32,287 nucleotides of DNA from assembly GCA_002385465.1 (NCBI GenBank), contig DGDN01000093.1, positions 2,360 to 34,646 on the forward strand. Reading direction: 5' to 3'. The stretch is from Candidatus Fermentithermobacillaceae bacterium UBA3951 (GTDB lineage: Bacteria; Bacillota; Sulfobacillia; Fermentithermobacillales; Fermentithermobacillaceae). The translations under genes were made by a program, and so were the position numbers. Each line of letters opens with the position of its first letter. Within the stretch, counting starts at the first letter, position 1. This document shows, in pieces, positions 21,632 to 29,554 of this stretch. The notes beneath the pieces are model-generated. The model did no database searches, was not told the origin of the DNA, and saw only the letters and a program-made list of their open reading frames with translations.

Positions 21632-24301
21632 ATGCAACCAAGAGAACTTGTGCTTAGGATATTGCGTCTCCACCTTATTCCGGCTCCAAGGGTGATAGCG
21701 CCCGGGCCGGCCACAGAGTTCCCCGTCATGTATGTGGACTCGAACGGTGCCGGGCGGGTTGTACATAGCCTGGATGAGGCCAGGGCCTTGTCAAGTGCCG
21801 TGGCAGGTTGCACGAGAGATGAGGGCGCACGAGATTTCTTCTGCGAGGTCCTTCCCATAAGACACTCGGCCCGGGTTAGAGTATCGGGCCTTTCCGGCGA
21901 GTGGCACGGCCCGAGCGACAATGCGTCCGAGCGTGAGCGTTCGAAAGCAGTTCTTCTTGGGGTGCGGGTGACCTACGCGCTGGGCCTCAACCATTCTCTG
22001 GTCACCATCGGTTTCGGACCGGGCGGGCCGTGGGTGGTCCACGTAGAACCCGAAGGCCCAGGAGGCGTCTGGGGCCTCGACGACGTGAGAGGGCCAAACT
22101 CTCCCATCAAGTTTCTGGGCGCCAAAGCCGAGTACATAGCCGTGGATCCCAGAAGCGGCACGAGTCTTAACCGGTTCTTTGAAGTCCTCCTGACCACCAA
22201 AGGCGAACTCGTCCCCCCCTCCTCCGGCGAAGCCTCACAGGGGAGCGATGGGAGCACTCCGCCTGCAAGCTACATGTGGCTGTCGTCGCCTTTGCCGCGC
22301 CGGGGGATGCCCCTTTCCACGAAGTTCATGTTTCAAGGAGAGCCTACTTCCTCGTTTCTCCGGGCTCTCGACAGGTCTGTGGCCGTACTGGGGATGCTGT
22401 CCTCAAGGCCCGGCCAGGCCCGGGAGCGTCACGGGTTGGGAGAGGGGCTCTTGGGGTCCTACAGGTATACCGGCAGGGGTTTCTTCGAATACACGACCGT
22501 ACCCAGCCTCCTCGGGAGCCCGCGGGCCATGAAACGGCTTTGCGAAGCCGTATCCAAAGAGGCCCTACGATATAGCGAAGCTAAGCTGACGGAGGTGTGC
22601 GGAGAGGACCGAAACCAACTTATCGGGCCGTCCGTACGTCCCGATGCGGGCACAGGGGATACAGGACGGGCGGGAAGGTCCAAAGAAAAATCCGAACTCT
22701 GGACGTCACACCTTGAGGTTCTCTACCGGTGGCAGCGGGCCTACTACCACGCCGACAGGTCTTACTTCCGTGAGGTTTTCGGCATTGAAGCGGAAGATCT
22801 TGAGGGACTTACCGAGGACGATTTCCGTCCCAGTTGGGGGCTTTATGCTCCCATATTCAACGAAGCGTGCGTGACGGTGGGCAGATCCATTGGGTCCGGC
22901 GGGCCTGAGGAGCTGAAGGAGCACGTAGTGCTTGAGGCAGGCGCCCGCCAAGCCCGGGTGAAACGAGAGAACGTCCTTTGTCCGGACCCCCTTGACGAGG
23001 ATTTTGTGAGGGGAAGTCCTGCCTGGGCCCCGGCGACCTTGGTCCGCCCCAATCCGGCGGCGGCGCGGATGCTGGCGCTTCCGGAGGATGCCGTTCTAAG
23101 GGCTGATGTTACGCCCGGCGGGGACCATCTCCGTATAGGTCCGGTCATAGGCATTATGGCCCCCGTGCTTTCAAAAGGGGGGAGGTTCGGCGTTGAGACC
23201 GACAGGTTCAGGCACATGGTCCGGCTAGGCGCCGAACTGGGCCTCCTCATTTACGTGTTTTTCCCGGATGTCCTTCGCGGTGAGGGGCCGGTTTGGGACC
23301 CATCTGCCGGAGTCCTGAGAGGCTGGACCTACCGGGACCGCCGCGGCTGGCAGCAAGGGCTTCTGCCCGTGCCCGATGTGGTGTACGACCGTTACATACC
23401 GGCGTCCACGGGCGGCGCGAGGGATGTGGCCGGAGACTTCTCCCGGGCCTTCCCGCAGGCGGCATTCGTGAACTCCTTGCCCCTCGTACGTTTGTGCAGG
23501 GACAAACTGAAAACACACGAGGTCCTCTCCGGGATACCTGAAATAGCGCGGCACCTGCCCTACACGGAGGCGGTAAGGGAGCCGCAAGATGCGGTGCGTT
23601 TTGCTTCCTCACGGCAAAGGTCATTCATGAAGCTCCGTTTTGGCACCGGGACGAAGGGGCTTCTCCTCATTGAGAACCTGGGGTCCAGGTACCGGATCAC
23701 GAGGCGTGAGAAAGGCATCCCGCCCAGAATAGACGAGGTCCGGGGACAAGGAGGTCTCTTTAGGTTCCTCACGGATGTCATCCGGGTGCCCGCTACGGAA
23801 AACCGCGGGAAAAGGGAAGAGGAATCTGAGTACATCATCCAAGAGGGGATAGACCTTGCGCCCCTCCCGCGGGAAGCCGGTAGCGCGTTTGAGGTGCGGG
23901 TTGTGTATCAAAAGGGTGGAGCGGGCGTCTGGCTCAGGACAGGGATGGTGGTCCGGGCCAACCCGGAATCCGAGCGCTTCGTAGTCCCCGGCGTGGAACT
24001 GCACCACAGGGTCGGTGACATCCTGGAACTGGCGCTACCGGGGAAGGAAAATGAGGTGAAAGCGGAAGTAAGGCGGGTGGCCCGGATGATCCCGCCCGCT
24101 TTGGAAGGGCGCTCTGGTCCTGGCGGGGAGCTTTCGGTCGATCTGGGGATAGACAAGGAAGGGAAGCCCTGGCTCATTGAAGTGAACTCCAAGCCCGCCA
24201 CGTTGTTCAGGGATATCGGGGCATTTGGGCTCAGGAGACTATCTCTATTGCGCGTTTTGAACTACGCGGTAACCCTGCACAGGGGACTCCAATCATCCTA
24301 A
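21632..24301 (+). CDS. amidoligase-like domain fused to YheC/D-type spore-coat ATP-grasp
   Basis: The protein is 889 aa from ATG 21632. The C-terminal half (about 480-889) is a YheC/YheD ATP-grasp domain: RIGPVIGIMAPV, the segment KLRFGTGTKG, a basic central part and the metal-site motif EVNSKP (850-855). YheC/D proteins are associated with the endospore coat. The N-terminal half (about 110-320) resembles the GCS-superfamily COOH-NH2 ligase family found beside YheC/D genes: ALGLNHSLVTIG, LGAKAEYIAVD, LGSYRYTGRGFFEYTTVPSLL with E286, and SPRAMKRL. Several usual catalytic motifs look altered (see findings). The start is uncertain: ATG 21632 has no ribosome binding site, while TTG 21611, inside the GTPase gene, has a weak GGTGA. 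Formation of a peptide-like bond in the spore envelope is inferred. Confidence 0.8.
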   Translation: MQPRELVLRILRLHLIPAPRVIAPGPATEFPVMYVDSNGAGRVVHSLDEARALSSAVAGCTRDEGARDFFCEVLPIRHSARVRVSGLSGEWHGPSDNASERERSKAVLLGVRVTYALGLNHSLVTIGFGPGGPWVVHVEPEGPGGVWGLDDVRGPNSPIKFLGAKAEYIAVDPRSGTSLNRFFEVLLTTKGELVPPSSGEASQGSDGSTPPASYMWLSSPLPRRGMPLSTKFMFQGEPTSSFLRALDRSVAVLGMLSSRPGQARERHGLGEGLLGSYRYTGRGFFEYTTVPSLLGSPRAMKRLCEAVSKEALRYSEAKLTEVCGEDRNQLIGPSVRPDAGTGDTGRAGRSKEKSELWTSHLEVLYRWQRAYYHADRSYFREVFGIEAEDLEGLTEDDFRPSWGLYAPIFNEACVTVGRSIGSGGPEELKEHVVLEAGARQARVKRENVLCPDPLDEDFVRGSPAWAPATLVRPNPAAARMLALPEDAVLRADVTPGGDHLRIGPVIGIMAPVLSKGGRFGVETDRFRHMVRLGAELGLLIYVFFPDVLRGEGPVWDPSAGVLRGWTYRDRRGWQQGLLPVPDVVYDRYIPASTGGARDVAGDFSRAFPQAAFVNSLPLVRLCRDKLKTHEVLSGIPEIARHLPYTEAVREPQDAVRFASSRQRSFMKLRFGTGTKGLLLIENLGSRYRITRREKGIPPRIDEVRGQGGLFRFLTDVIRVPATENRGKREEESEYIIQEGIDLAPLPREAGSAFEVRVVYQKGGAGVWLRTGMVVRANPESERFVVPGVELHHRVGDILELALPGKENEVKAEVRRVARMIPPALEGRSGPGGELSVDLGIDKEGKPWLIEVNSKPATLFRDIGAFGLRRLSLLRVLNYAVTLHRGLQSS

Positions 24302-24438
24302 AGGACAAGACTCCTCGGAGGAACTCTCTCCTTTCGCAAAGAACAACTTCAAGAATATCGGGCTGTTTGGCCCGGATACCCACGGGGGCGAGACGGGCCT
24401 TACGGAAGACAACCGGAAGTGGACCGAGGAGGAGCGCA

Positions 24439-25821
24439 ATGAAGCATTTTGAGACTCAGTTTGAAAAGTACATGAATGGGTTTCTCGAGGAGACGAAGGC
24501 TCCCGGGATGGCCGTCGCGGTGGTATCGGGAGATGAAATAGTCTACTCGCGCGGATTCGGCGTAAGGGACCTGGAAACGGGCGCCCCGGTCACTCCGGAG
24601 ACCATCTTCGGAGTGGCGTCGGTGTCAAAATCTTTCTCATGTCTTGCCATCATGCAGCTCGCCGAGGCGGGGAAACTCTCTCCCCACGATCCGGTGAAAA
24701 AGTACCTTCCGGCCTTCGATCTGCCGGGGGGAGGCGGAGAGCGGGTTACCATCCACCACCTTATGACTCACACGGCCGGGATACCTCCCTTGCCGACGCT
24801 CAATTACTCCATACGGGGCAACACTCAGAAAGACGACGGAGAAGAGCCCGGCGAGGAATCATTCCCGAGGATCGATGATTTCGACCAGCTTATGGAGTAT
24901 ATCCGGACCGGCGACTACGAGGTCCTGGGGGAACCGGGCAAATACCTTAGTTACTCAAACGATTCCTACGGCCTCATGGGGGCCGTCATTGAGCAGGTTA
25001 CGGGTCAGAGGTTTGAAGACTACATGGAGGAGAACGTGCTTGCGCCCCTCGATATGAGGAGAAGCATGTACGACCTCCGGGACCTTCTGACATTTGACAA
25101 CGTGACTTCTCTCTACATAAAGGACGACGAAGAGGTGAAGTACAAACGTCACTGGCAGGTCGCGCCTCCGTTCACCGCATGCGGTTGGCTGAAGTCGACC
25201 GTCCTCGATCTCGCCAATTACCTCAGGATGTACCTTGGGAGAGGAAGTTTTGAAGGCCGGGAGATCCTTTCGCCTTTAGGAGTAGAGACCATGGTCCATC
25301 CCCATGCCCCGTACTCTCGCGACCGGAAGTACGGTTACGGTTTCGTCCGCCTGGACGACTACCACGGCGTTACTCTCATAGAGCACAGCGGCAGCCTGAG
25401 AGGCGTCGCGTCCAATATCGGTTTCATCCCGGAAAAGGGCCTTGGAGTAGCGGTGCTTTCCAACCTGACCGGCACCCCATCCTCTAGGGCTTTCCTTGCG
25501 GCCGTGAACCTCCTTATGGGGCTTCCTTTGGACACTACGAGGAGCGTCTACAAGAAGGAAGCCTGGCCGCCGGAGACCATCTCAGTGTATACCGGCACGT
25601 TCAAGTCCGGCGAGGGTTCCACATTCAAGCTTTCGGAGAAAGACGGAAAGCTTATCGCGACCGTAGACAAGAAAGAGTACGAGGTAAAGCGCGACAGCGA
25701 AAACCTGGGGACCCTCTACATGAACGGGCAAGATCTGGAGGTAAGGTTCTTGAGGGACGGCGAAGGCAACGTCTGGGCGATTGGGTGGGGTGGACGGATC
25801 ATCCGGAAGACATCCGAATAG
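24439..25821 (+). CDS. serine beta-lactamase-family hydrolase (PF00144 type)
   Basis: This 460-aa protein is a class C beta-lactamase / D-aminopeptidase / esterase-type enzyme. The catalytic motifs are complete: S61-V-S-K64 (nucleophile and base), Y172-S-N174, and H316-S-G318 in place of KTG. A C-terminal lipocalin-like beta domain (about 375-460, VYTGTFKSGEGSTFKLSEKDG) is typical of such enzymes. ATG 24439 is chosen for GAGGAGGAG about 6 nt upstream; longer starts have no ribosome binding site. No signal peptide or anchor is visible, so the protein is probably cytoplasmic, unlike many relatives. It follows the ATP-grasp fusion by 137 nt on the same strand; a link (peptide cleavage) is possible but unproven. 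Substrate is unknown. Confidence 0.88.
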   Translation: MKHFETQFEKYMNGFLEETKAPGMAVAVVSGDEIVYSRGFGVRDLETGAPVTPETIFGVASVSKSFSCLAIMQLAEAGKLSPHDPVKKYLPAFDLPGGGGERVTIHHLMTHTAGIPPLPTLNYSIRGNTQKDDGEEPGEESFPRIDDFDQLMEYIRTGDYEVLGEPGKYLSYSNDSYGLMGAVIEQVTGQRFEDYMEENVLAPLDMRRSMYDLRDLLTFDNVTSLYIKDDEEVKYKRHWQVAPPFTACGWLKSTVLDLANYLRMYLGRGSFEGREILSPLGVETMVHPHAPYSRDRKYGYGFVRLDDYHGVTLIEHSGSLRGVASNIGFIPEKGLGVAVLSNLTGTPSSRAFLAAVNLLMGLPLDTTRSVYKKEAWPPETISVYTGTFKSGEGSTFKLSEKDGKLIATVDKKEYEVKRDSENLGTLYMNGQDLEVRFLRDGEGNVWAIGWGGRIIRKTSE

Positions 25822-25974
25822 GCACATGCGTTTTGCCCGGGGCGGGTACGACCAAGTGTTTCCATCCGGAGGAGTCGGGGGTCAGGATGTCGAAAACGAG
25901 AATGCAAAAAACTGGTGGCCCGGCATGGCCACGACGGCCTGCGCGTAGTCGTATTGGAGAGGGAGGATGTTCGG
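25822..25974 (+). promoter_or_regulatory. leader of tdh-kbl with hairpin
   Basis: The 153-bp gap has a perfect hairpin GTGGCC (25915-25920), loop CGGCAT, GGCCAC (25927-25932), about 40 nt before the tdh start. It also has one exact Spo0A-box heptamer TGTCGAA (25888-25894), which could be chance. No convincing -35/-10 pair or known riboswitch is seen. Confidence 0.35.
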
Positions 25975-27015
25975 TTGAGAGCTGTTCTCAAGAAGGATCC
26001 TGCTCCGGGTGCTGTCTTGCTGGATGTCCCCGTGCCGAAACCAGGGCCGGGCGAGGTCCTTGTCAAGATCAAGGCAACATCTATCTGTGGCACTGACCAC
26101 CATATCTACATGTGGAATGAGTGGTCCGAGAATCGGGTGAAGCCCCCAAAGATAATGGGGCACGAGTTCGCCGGAGAGGTAGTCGAACTCGGAAGCGATT
26201 GTCTTAAGGCTAAGGTGGGCGACTACGTGTCCGCCGAGACCCATATTGTCTGTGGCCTCTGCGTCCAGTGCATGCTGGGCGAGAAACACGTGTGCCAGGA
26301 CACCCGGATCCTGGGAGTCGATACAGACGGCGTTTTCGCAGAGTACGCAGTGGTTCCCGAAGAGAACCTATGGTACAACGACCCGGCAATCCCGCCCCAT
26401 GTGGCTTCTGTCCAGGAACCTCTTGGAAACGCGGTCCACTCGGTAATGTCAGGAGAGAGCCGGGGCAAGACCTTTGCCGTCTTTGGATGCGGACCCATTG
26501 GGCTCATGTCCATCGGAGTGGCAAAGGCGGTAGGTGGAACGTGGGTGGCAGCAGCCGACATAAATGAATACAGGCTTGACTTGGCCCGCGCCATGGGGGC
26601 CGATCTGGTGATAAACAGCCAGAAAGATGACCCGGTGCAGGCTATCATGGATGCCACCAAGGGTGTCGGGGTAGACGTGGTCCTAGAGATGGCCGGTGCC
26701 GCCCCGGTGTACAAGCAGATGGTGAAGGTGGTGAGACCGGGAGGGCGCATAGCCCTTTTGGGCCTTCCTGCCAAACCGCTTACCGTGAATTTCTCCGACG
26801 ACATCGTCATGCGGGGAGTCACCTTGCAGGGGATTACCGGACGTCGCATGTGGGATACATGGGTCATGACCCGGGAGCTTTTGCGTTCAGGCAAGCTGGA
26901 TATTGAGCCCATCATCACTCACCACTTGGACCTTGCCGACTACGCTCGAGGAATGGACCTCATGACTCAGGGAAATTGCGGCAAGGTTATCCTTTATCCG
27001 GAGGGGTTGAAGTAA
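25975..27015 (+). CDS. tdh: L-threonine 3-dehydrogenase
   Basis: Tdh oxidises L-threonine with NAD+ to 2-amino-3-ketobutyrate. The 346-aa zinc-dependent medium-chain dehydrogenase has C38-G-T-D-H42 and H63-E64 for the catalytic zinc, and C93, C96, C99, C107 for the structural zinc; these numbers are exactly those of the E. coli enzyme. The Rossmann motif GCGPIGLMSIG follows. TTG 25975 is chosen because GGGAGG at 25961-25966 lies 8 nt upstream and the resulting length and numbering match the family; a longer start at 25915 would add 20 residues outside the fold and overlap the leader hairpin. The last codons overlap kbl (TAATG). Confidence 0.96.
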   Translation: MRAVLKKDPAPGAVLLDVPVPKPGPGEVLVKIKATSICGTDHHIYMWNEWSENRVKPPKIMGHEFAGEVVELGSDCLKAKVGDYVSAETHIVCGLCVQCMLGEKHVCQDTRILGVDTDGVFAEYAVVPEENLWYNDPAIPPHVASVQEPLGNAVHSVMSGESRGKTFAVFGCGPIGLMSIGVAKAVGGTWVAAADINEYRLDLARAMGADLVINSQKDDPVQAIMDATKGVGVDVVLEMAGAAPVYKQMVKVVRPGGRIALLGLPAKPLTVNFSDDIVMRGVTLQGITGRRMWDTWVMTRELLRSGKLDIEPIITHHLDLADYARGMDLMTQGNCGKVILYPEGLK

Positions 27016-28196
27016 TGTCTAAGCTGGATTTCCTACACGAAGAGATTAAGAACCTCAAAGAGTCAGGGCTTTACAACCACATAAGGACCATAAGCGGGCC
27101 TCAGGGCGCGTGGTTTGTGGTTGACGGGAAGAAAGTCTTGAACCTGTGCTCCAACAACTACCTGGGATTTGCCAACATGCCTGAGCTCAAGGAAGCGGCC
27201 AAGAAGGCCATAGACGAATACGGAGTCGGGCCGGGCGCAGTGCGGACCATCTCGGGTACCCAGGACATCCACGTGGCCCTCGAGAAAAAGCTGGCCGAGT
27301 TCAAGCATGCACCGGCATGCATAGTCGTCCAGGCCGGCTTTACGGCCAACACGGTGGTTATCCCCACCATCACCGGAGCGGGCGACGTGATCTTCTCCGA
27401 CGAGCTGAACCACGCCAGCATCATCGATGGGTGCAGGTTGTCCAAGGCGACGGTCGTCAGGTACGCGCACAACGACGTAGCCGACCTTCGGGCTAAGATC
27501 ATAGAGAACAAGGATAAAGCCCGCCGCATGCTGATCATCACCGACGGTGTTTTCAGCATGGACGGAGATATCGCTCCCCTTCCCGACATATGCGACGTGG
27601 CCGATGAGTTCGGCGCCATGGTGATGGTGGACGACGCTCACGGCGAGGGAGTCTTGGGCGACAGCGGCCGCGGCATCGTAAACCACTTCAAGCTGGAGGG
27701 CAGGGTTGAGGTCGAAGTCGGCACTCTTTCAAAGGCTTTCGGCGTCATGGGCGGATATGTGACCGGCGAGGAGATCCTCATTGAGTACCTCAAGCAGAGA
27801 GGCCGCCCGTTCCTCTTCAGCACCGGTCTCACCCCGGCCGATACGGCAGCGGCCATTGCCGCCGTGGATGTGCTCCTCGAGTCTGACACCCTGGTCAGGA
27901 AGCTCTGGGACAACGCCGCCTACTTCCGCGCGGGTCTCCAGAAGGTAGGGTTTCAAACGGGCAAGACCGAGACTCCGATCACCCCTGTCATGCTGGGAGA
28001 CGAAAAGGTGACGGGCGAGTTCTCCAAGCGGCTGTATGAAGAGGGGATCTTTGCTTCAGGCATAACATACCCCACGGTCCCGAGAGGCAAAGCGCGGATA
28101 CGCTGCATGCTCTCGGCGGCTCACGAGAAGAGCGATCTGGATTACGCGATCGAGAAATTCGAAGCGGTCGGCAAGGCTCTAGGCGTGATCAAGTAG
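27015..28196 (+). CDS. kbl: glycine C-acetyltransferase (2-amino-3-ketobutyrate CoA ligase)
   Basis: Kbl cleaves 2-amino-3-ketobutyrate with CoA to glycine and acetyl-CoA, the second step after Tdh. The 393-aa PLP enzyme of the alpha-oxoamine synthase family shows NLCSNNYLGFA, GPGAVRTISGTQDIH, DELNHASIIDG, VDDAHGEGVLG and the PLP lysine K240 in TLSKAFGVMGGY. BioF (8-amino-7-oxononanoate synthase) is a close relative, but the TAATG overlap with tdh and the GAVRTISGTQ segment argue for Kbl. ATG 27015 has GGAGGGG 9 nt upstream. Only weak stem sequence follows (GACGC 28270-28274 / GCGTC 28287-28291), so the terminator is unclear. Confidence 0.95.
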   Translation: MSKLDFLHEEIKNLKESGLYNHIRTISGPQGAWFVVDGKKVLNLCSNNYLGFANMPELKEAAKKAIDEYGVGPGAVRTISGTQDIHVALEKKLAEFKHAPACIVVQAGFTANTVVIPTITGAGDVIFSDELNHASIIDGCRLSKATVVRYAHNDVADLRAKIIENKDKARRMLIITDGVFSMDGDIAPLPDICDVADEFGAMVMVDDAHGEGVLGDSGRGIVNHFKLEGRVEVEVGTLSKAFGVMGGYVTGEEILIEYLKQRGRPFLFSTGLTPADTAAAIAAVDVLLESDTLVRKLWDNAAYFRAGLQKVGFQTGKTETPITPVMLGDEKVTGEFSKRLYEEGIFASGITYPTVPRGKARIRCMLSAAHEKSDLDYAIEKFEAVGKALGVIK

Positions 28197-28279
28197 ACGC
28201 AAGCACGAGAGGCCGCGCCTTGCCGTCATATATCGCCCTGCGAGGAGCCGGGACGAGGTTTTCCTATGCGACGCCTCTC

Positions 28280-29404
28280 CTAAGAAGCGTCCGAACCCGG
28301 CTCCGGTATGGGGCCTAGTTCGGTTATGAGCCTCCTTGTCTCCGGAGGATAGTCATCCAGGATCAGGTTTATGGTAATCTCCGGCCGCTCATATAGGGCT
28401 ACGTCGGTGGCCCGGTGTATGCCCGGCCCGCTCACTATGCGGACCCAAGGCCTGTGGTTTGCGCGAGGGTCTTGTCTTATGACCACTCCTACGTATCCGC
28501 CCCAGAGCGACAATATGGTGCCGGTGGGATAGAGGGCTATCCGCTTGAACATGGCTTCAACCATGTCTCCATCGAAGAGGATCCCTCGTTTTTCCATTAG
28601 AAACGCCTGCACCGCCTCGGGAAGCACCGCTCGACGCTGGGGCCTGTCGGCGGTCATGGCTTCGTAGACATCTGCCACGGCCACTATACGGCCGAATTCG
28701 GTAATGCTGTCTCCTTTTATCTGCCTCGGATATCCCGAACCGTCCAACCTCTCATGGTGATCGAGCGCCGCGTGGGCTACAATCGGCCCCACGTTGTAGC
28801 ACTGCTGCAAGAGCTCAAAACCCTTCATGGAATGGGTTTTTACCAGTTCATACTCTTCGTCAGTGAGAAGGGTGGGCTTGTTTATGATGTGCTTCGGGAT
28901 AAGCACTTTGCCCACGTCATGAAGCAGCGCGCCGAGTCCCAGCTCTTTGAGGCGAGGAATGGACCACCCTAAACTTCCGGCAATGCACAGGCTGAGTATG
29001 CAGACGTTTATGCTGTGGGTGTATGTTTCCTCGTCGAAGGCGCAAAGGGAGTAAAGTCCCACCGTGGCTTTCGGGTTGCTCCTTAAGTCGGCGATTATGG
29101 CGTCGACTGCGTCCCTTACGGGCCTTACATCTCCCGGAGTACCGCGTAGGATGGTCTTCATTACCGCATCCATCACTCTTATAGTCGTCTGGCGGGTTTC
29201 TTCCTGGATAGACTCGTCGATCTCTATGTCGCCGGTGAGACTATCCTCAAGCGCGACCCGTGTATAGCCCCTGCTGCGAAGCAAACTGATGAGTGCGGGG
29301 GTAAGCTTCATCCCTCTGGCAAGCATGAGGCGTCCGCCGTCGCCGTGAACCGGCATGGCCAGGCTTTCGCCTGCGAGCTTGTCATGTAGTGCAACTACCC
29401 TCAT
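28280..29404 (-). CDS. HD-GYP domain phosphohydrolase (cyclic-di-GMP phosphodiesterase family)
   Basis: This 374-aa protein has an N-terminal region of about 110 residues without recognisable sensor domain, then an HD-GYP domain: H130, H162-D163 (LLHDVGKVLIP), H191, H216-H217-E218 and G224-Y225-P226 (HHERLDGSGYP), and VAVADVYEAMTADRP. A C-terminal beta-rich extension (about 290-374) follows. HD-GYP enzymes hydrolyse cyclic di-GMP (or related dinucleotides) to pGpG/GMP. No transmembrane segment or receiver domain is seen, so it is probably cytoplasmic. ATG 29404 has AGAGGAGA close upstream on the minus strand. It is divergent from the MFS gene across 150 bp, where I see no strong promoter match. 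Confidence 0.93.
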   Translation of the reverse strand: MRVVALHDKLAGESLAMPVHGDGGRLMLARGMKLTPALISLLRSRGYTRVALEDSLTGDIEIDESIQEETRQTTIRVMDAVMKTILRGTPGDVRPVRDAVDAIIADLRSNPKATVGLYSLCAFDEETYTHSINVCILSLCIAGSLGWSIPRLKELGLGALLHDVGKVLIPKHIINKPTLLTDEEYELVKTHSMKGFELLQQCYNVGPIVAHAALDHHERLDGSGYPRQIKGDSITEFGRIVAVADVYEAMTADRPQRRAVLPEAVQAFLMEKRGILFDGDMVEAMFKRIALYPTGTILSLWGGYVGVVIRQDPRANHRPWVRIVSGPGIHRATDVALYERPEITINLILDDYPPETRRLITELGPIPEPGSDAS

Positions 29405-29554
29405 TTGTTCTCCTCTCTTCTTCCGCGCGAAGACCCGAGCGTTATCTTTTGTTTCGGCTGCGATTGCCCAGTAAGGTTATCGAAACTCGCAGGTTGCAGT
29501 TAAGATGCTTAGGCGAAAGGGATAAGAAGCGGCAGTGGAGTATTAGTACATGTT

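Noticed and set aside
27015..28196. Reading kbl as bioF (biotin synthesis)
   Set aside because: The families are close, but the start overlaps tdh and no other biotin gene is in the window.
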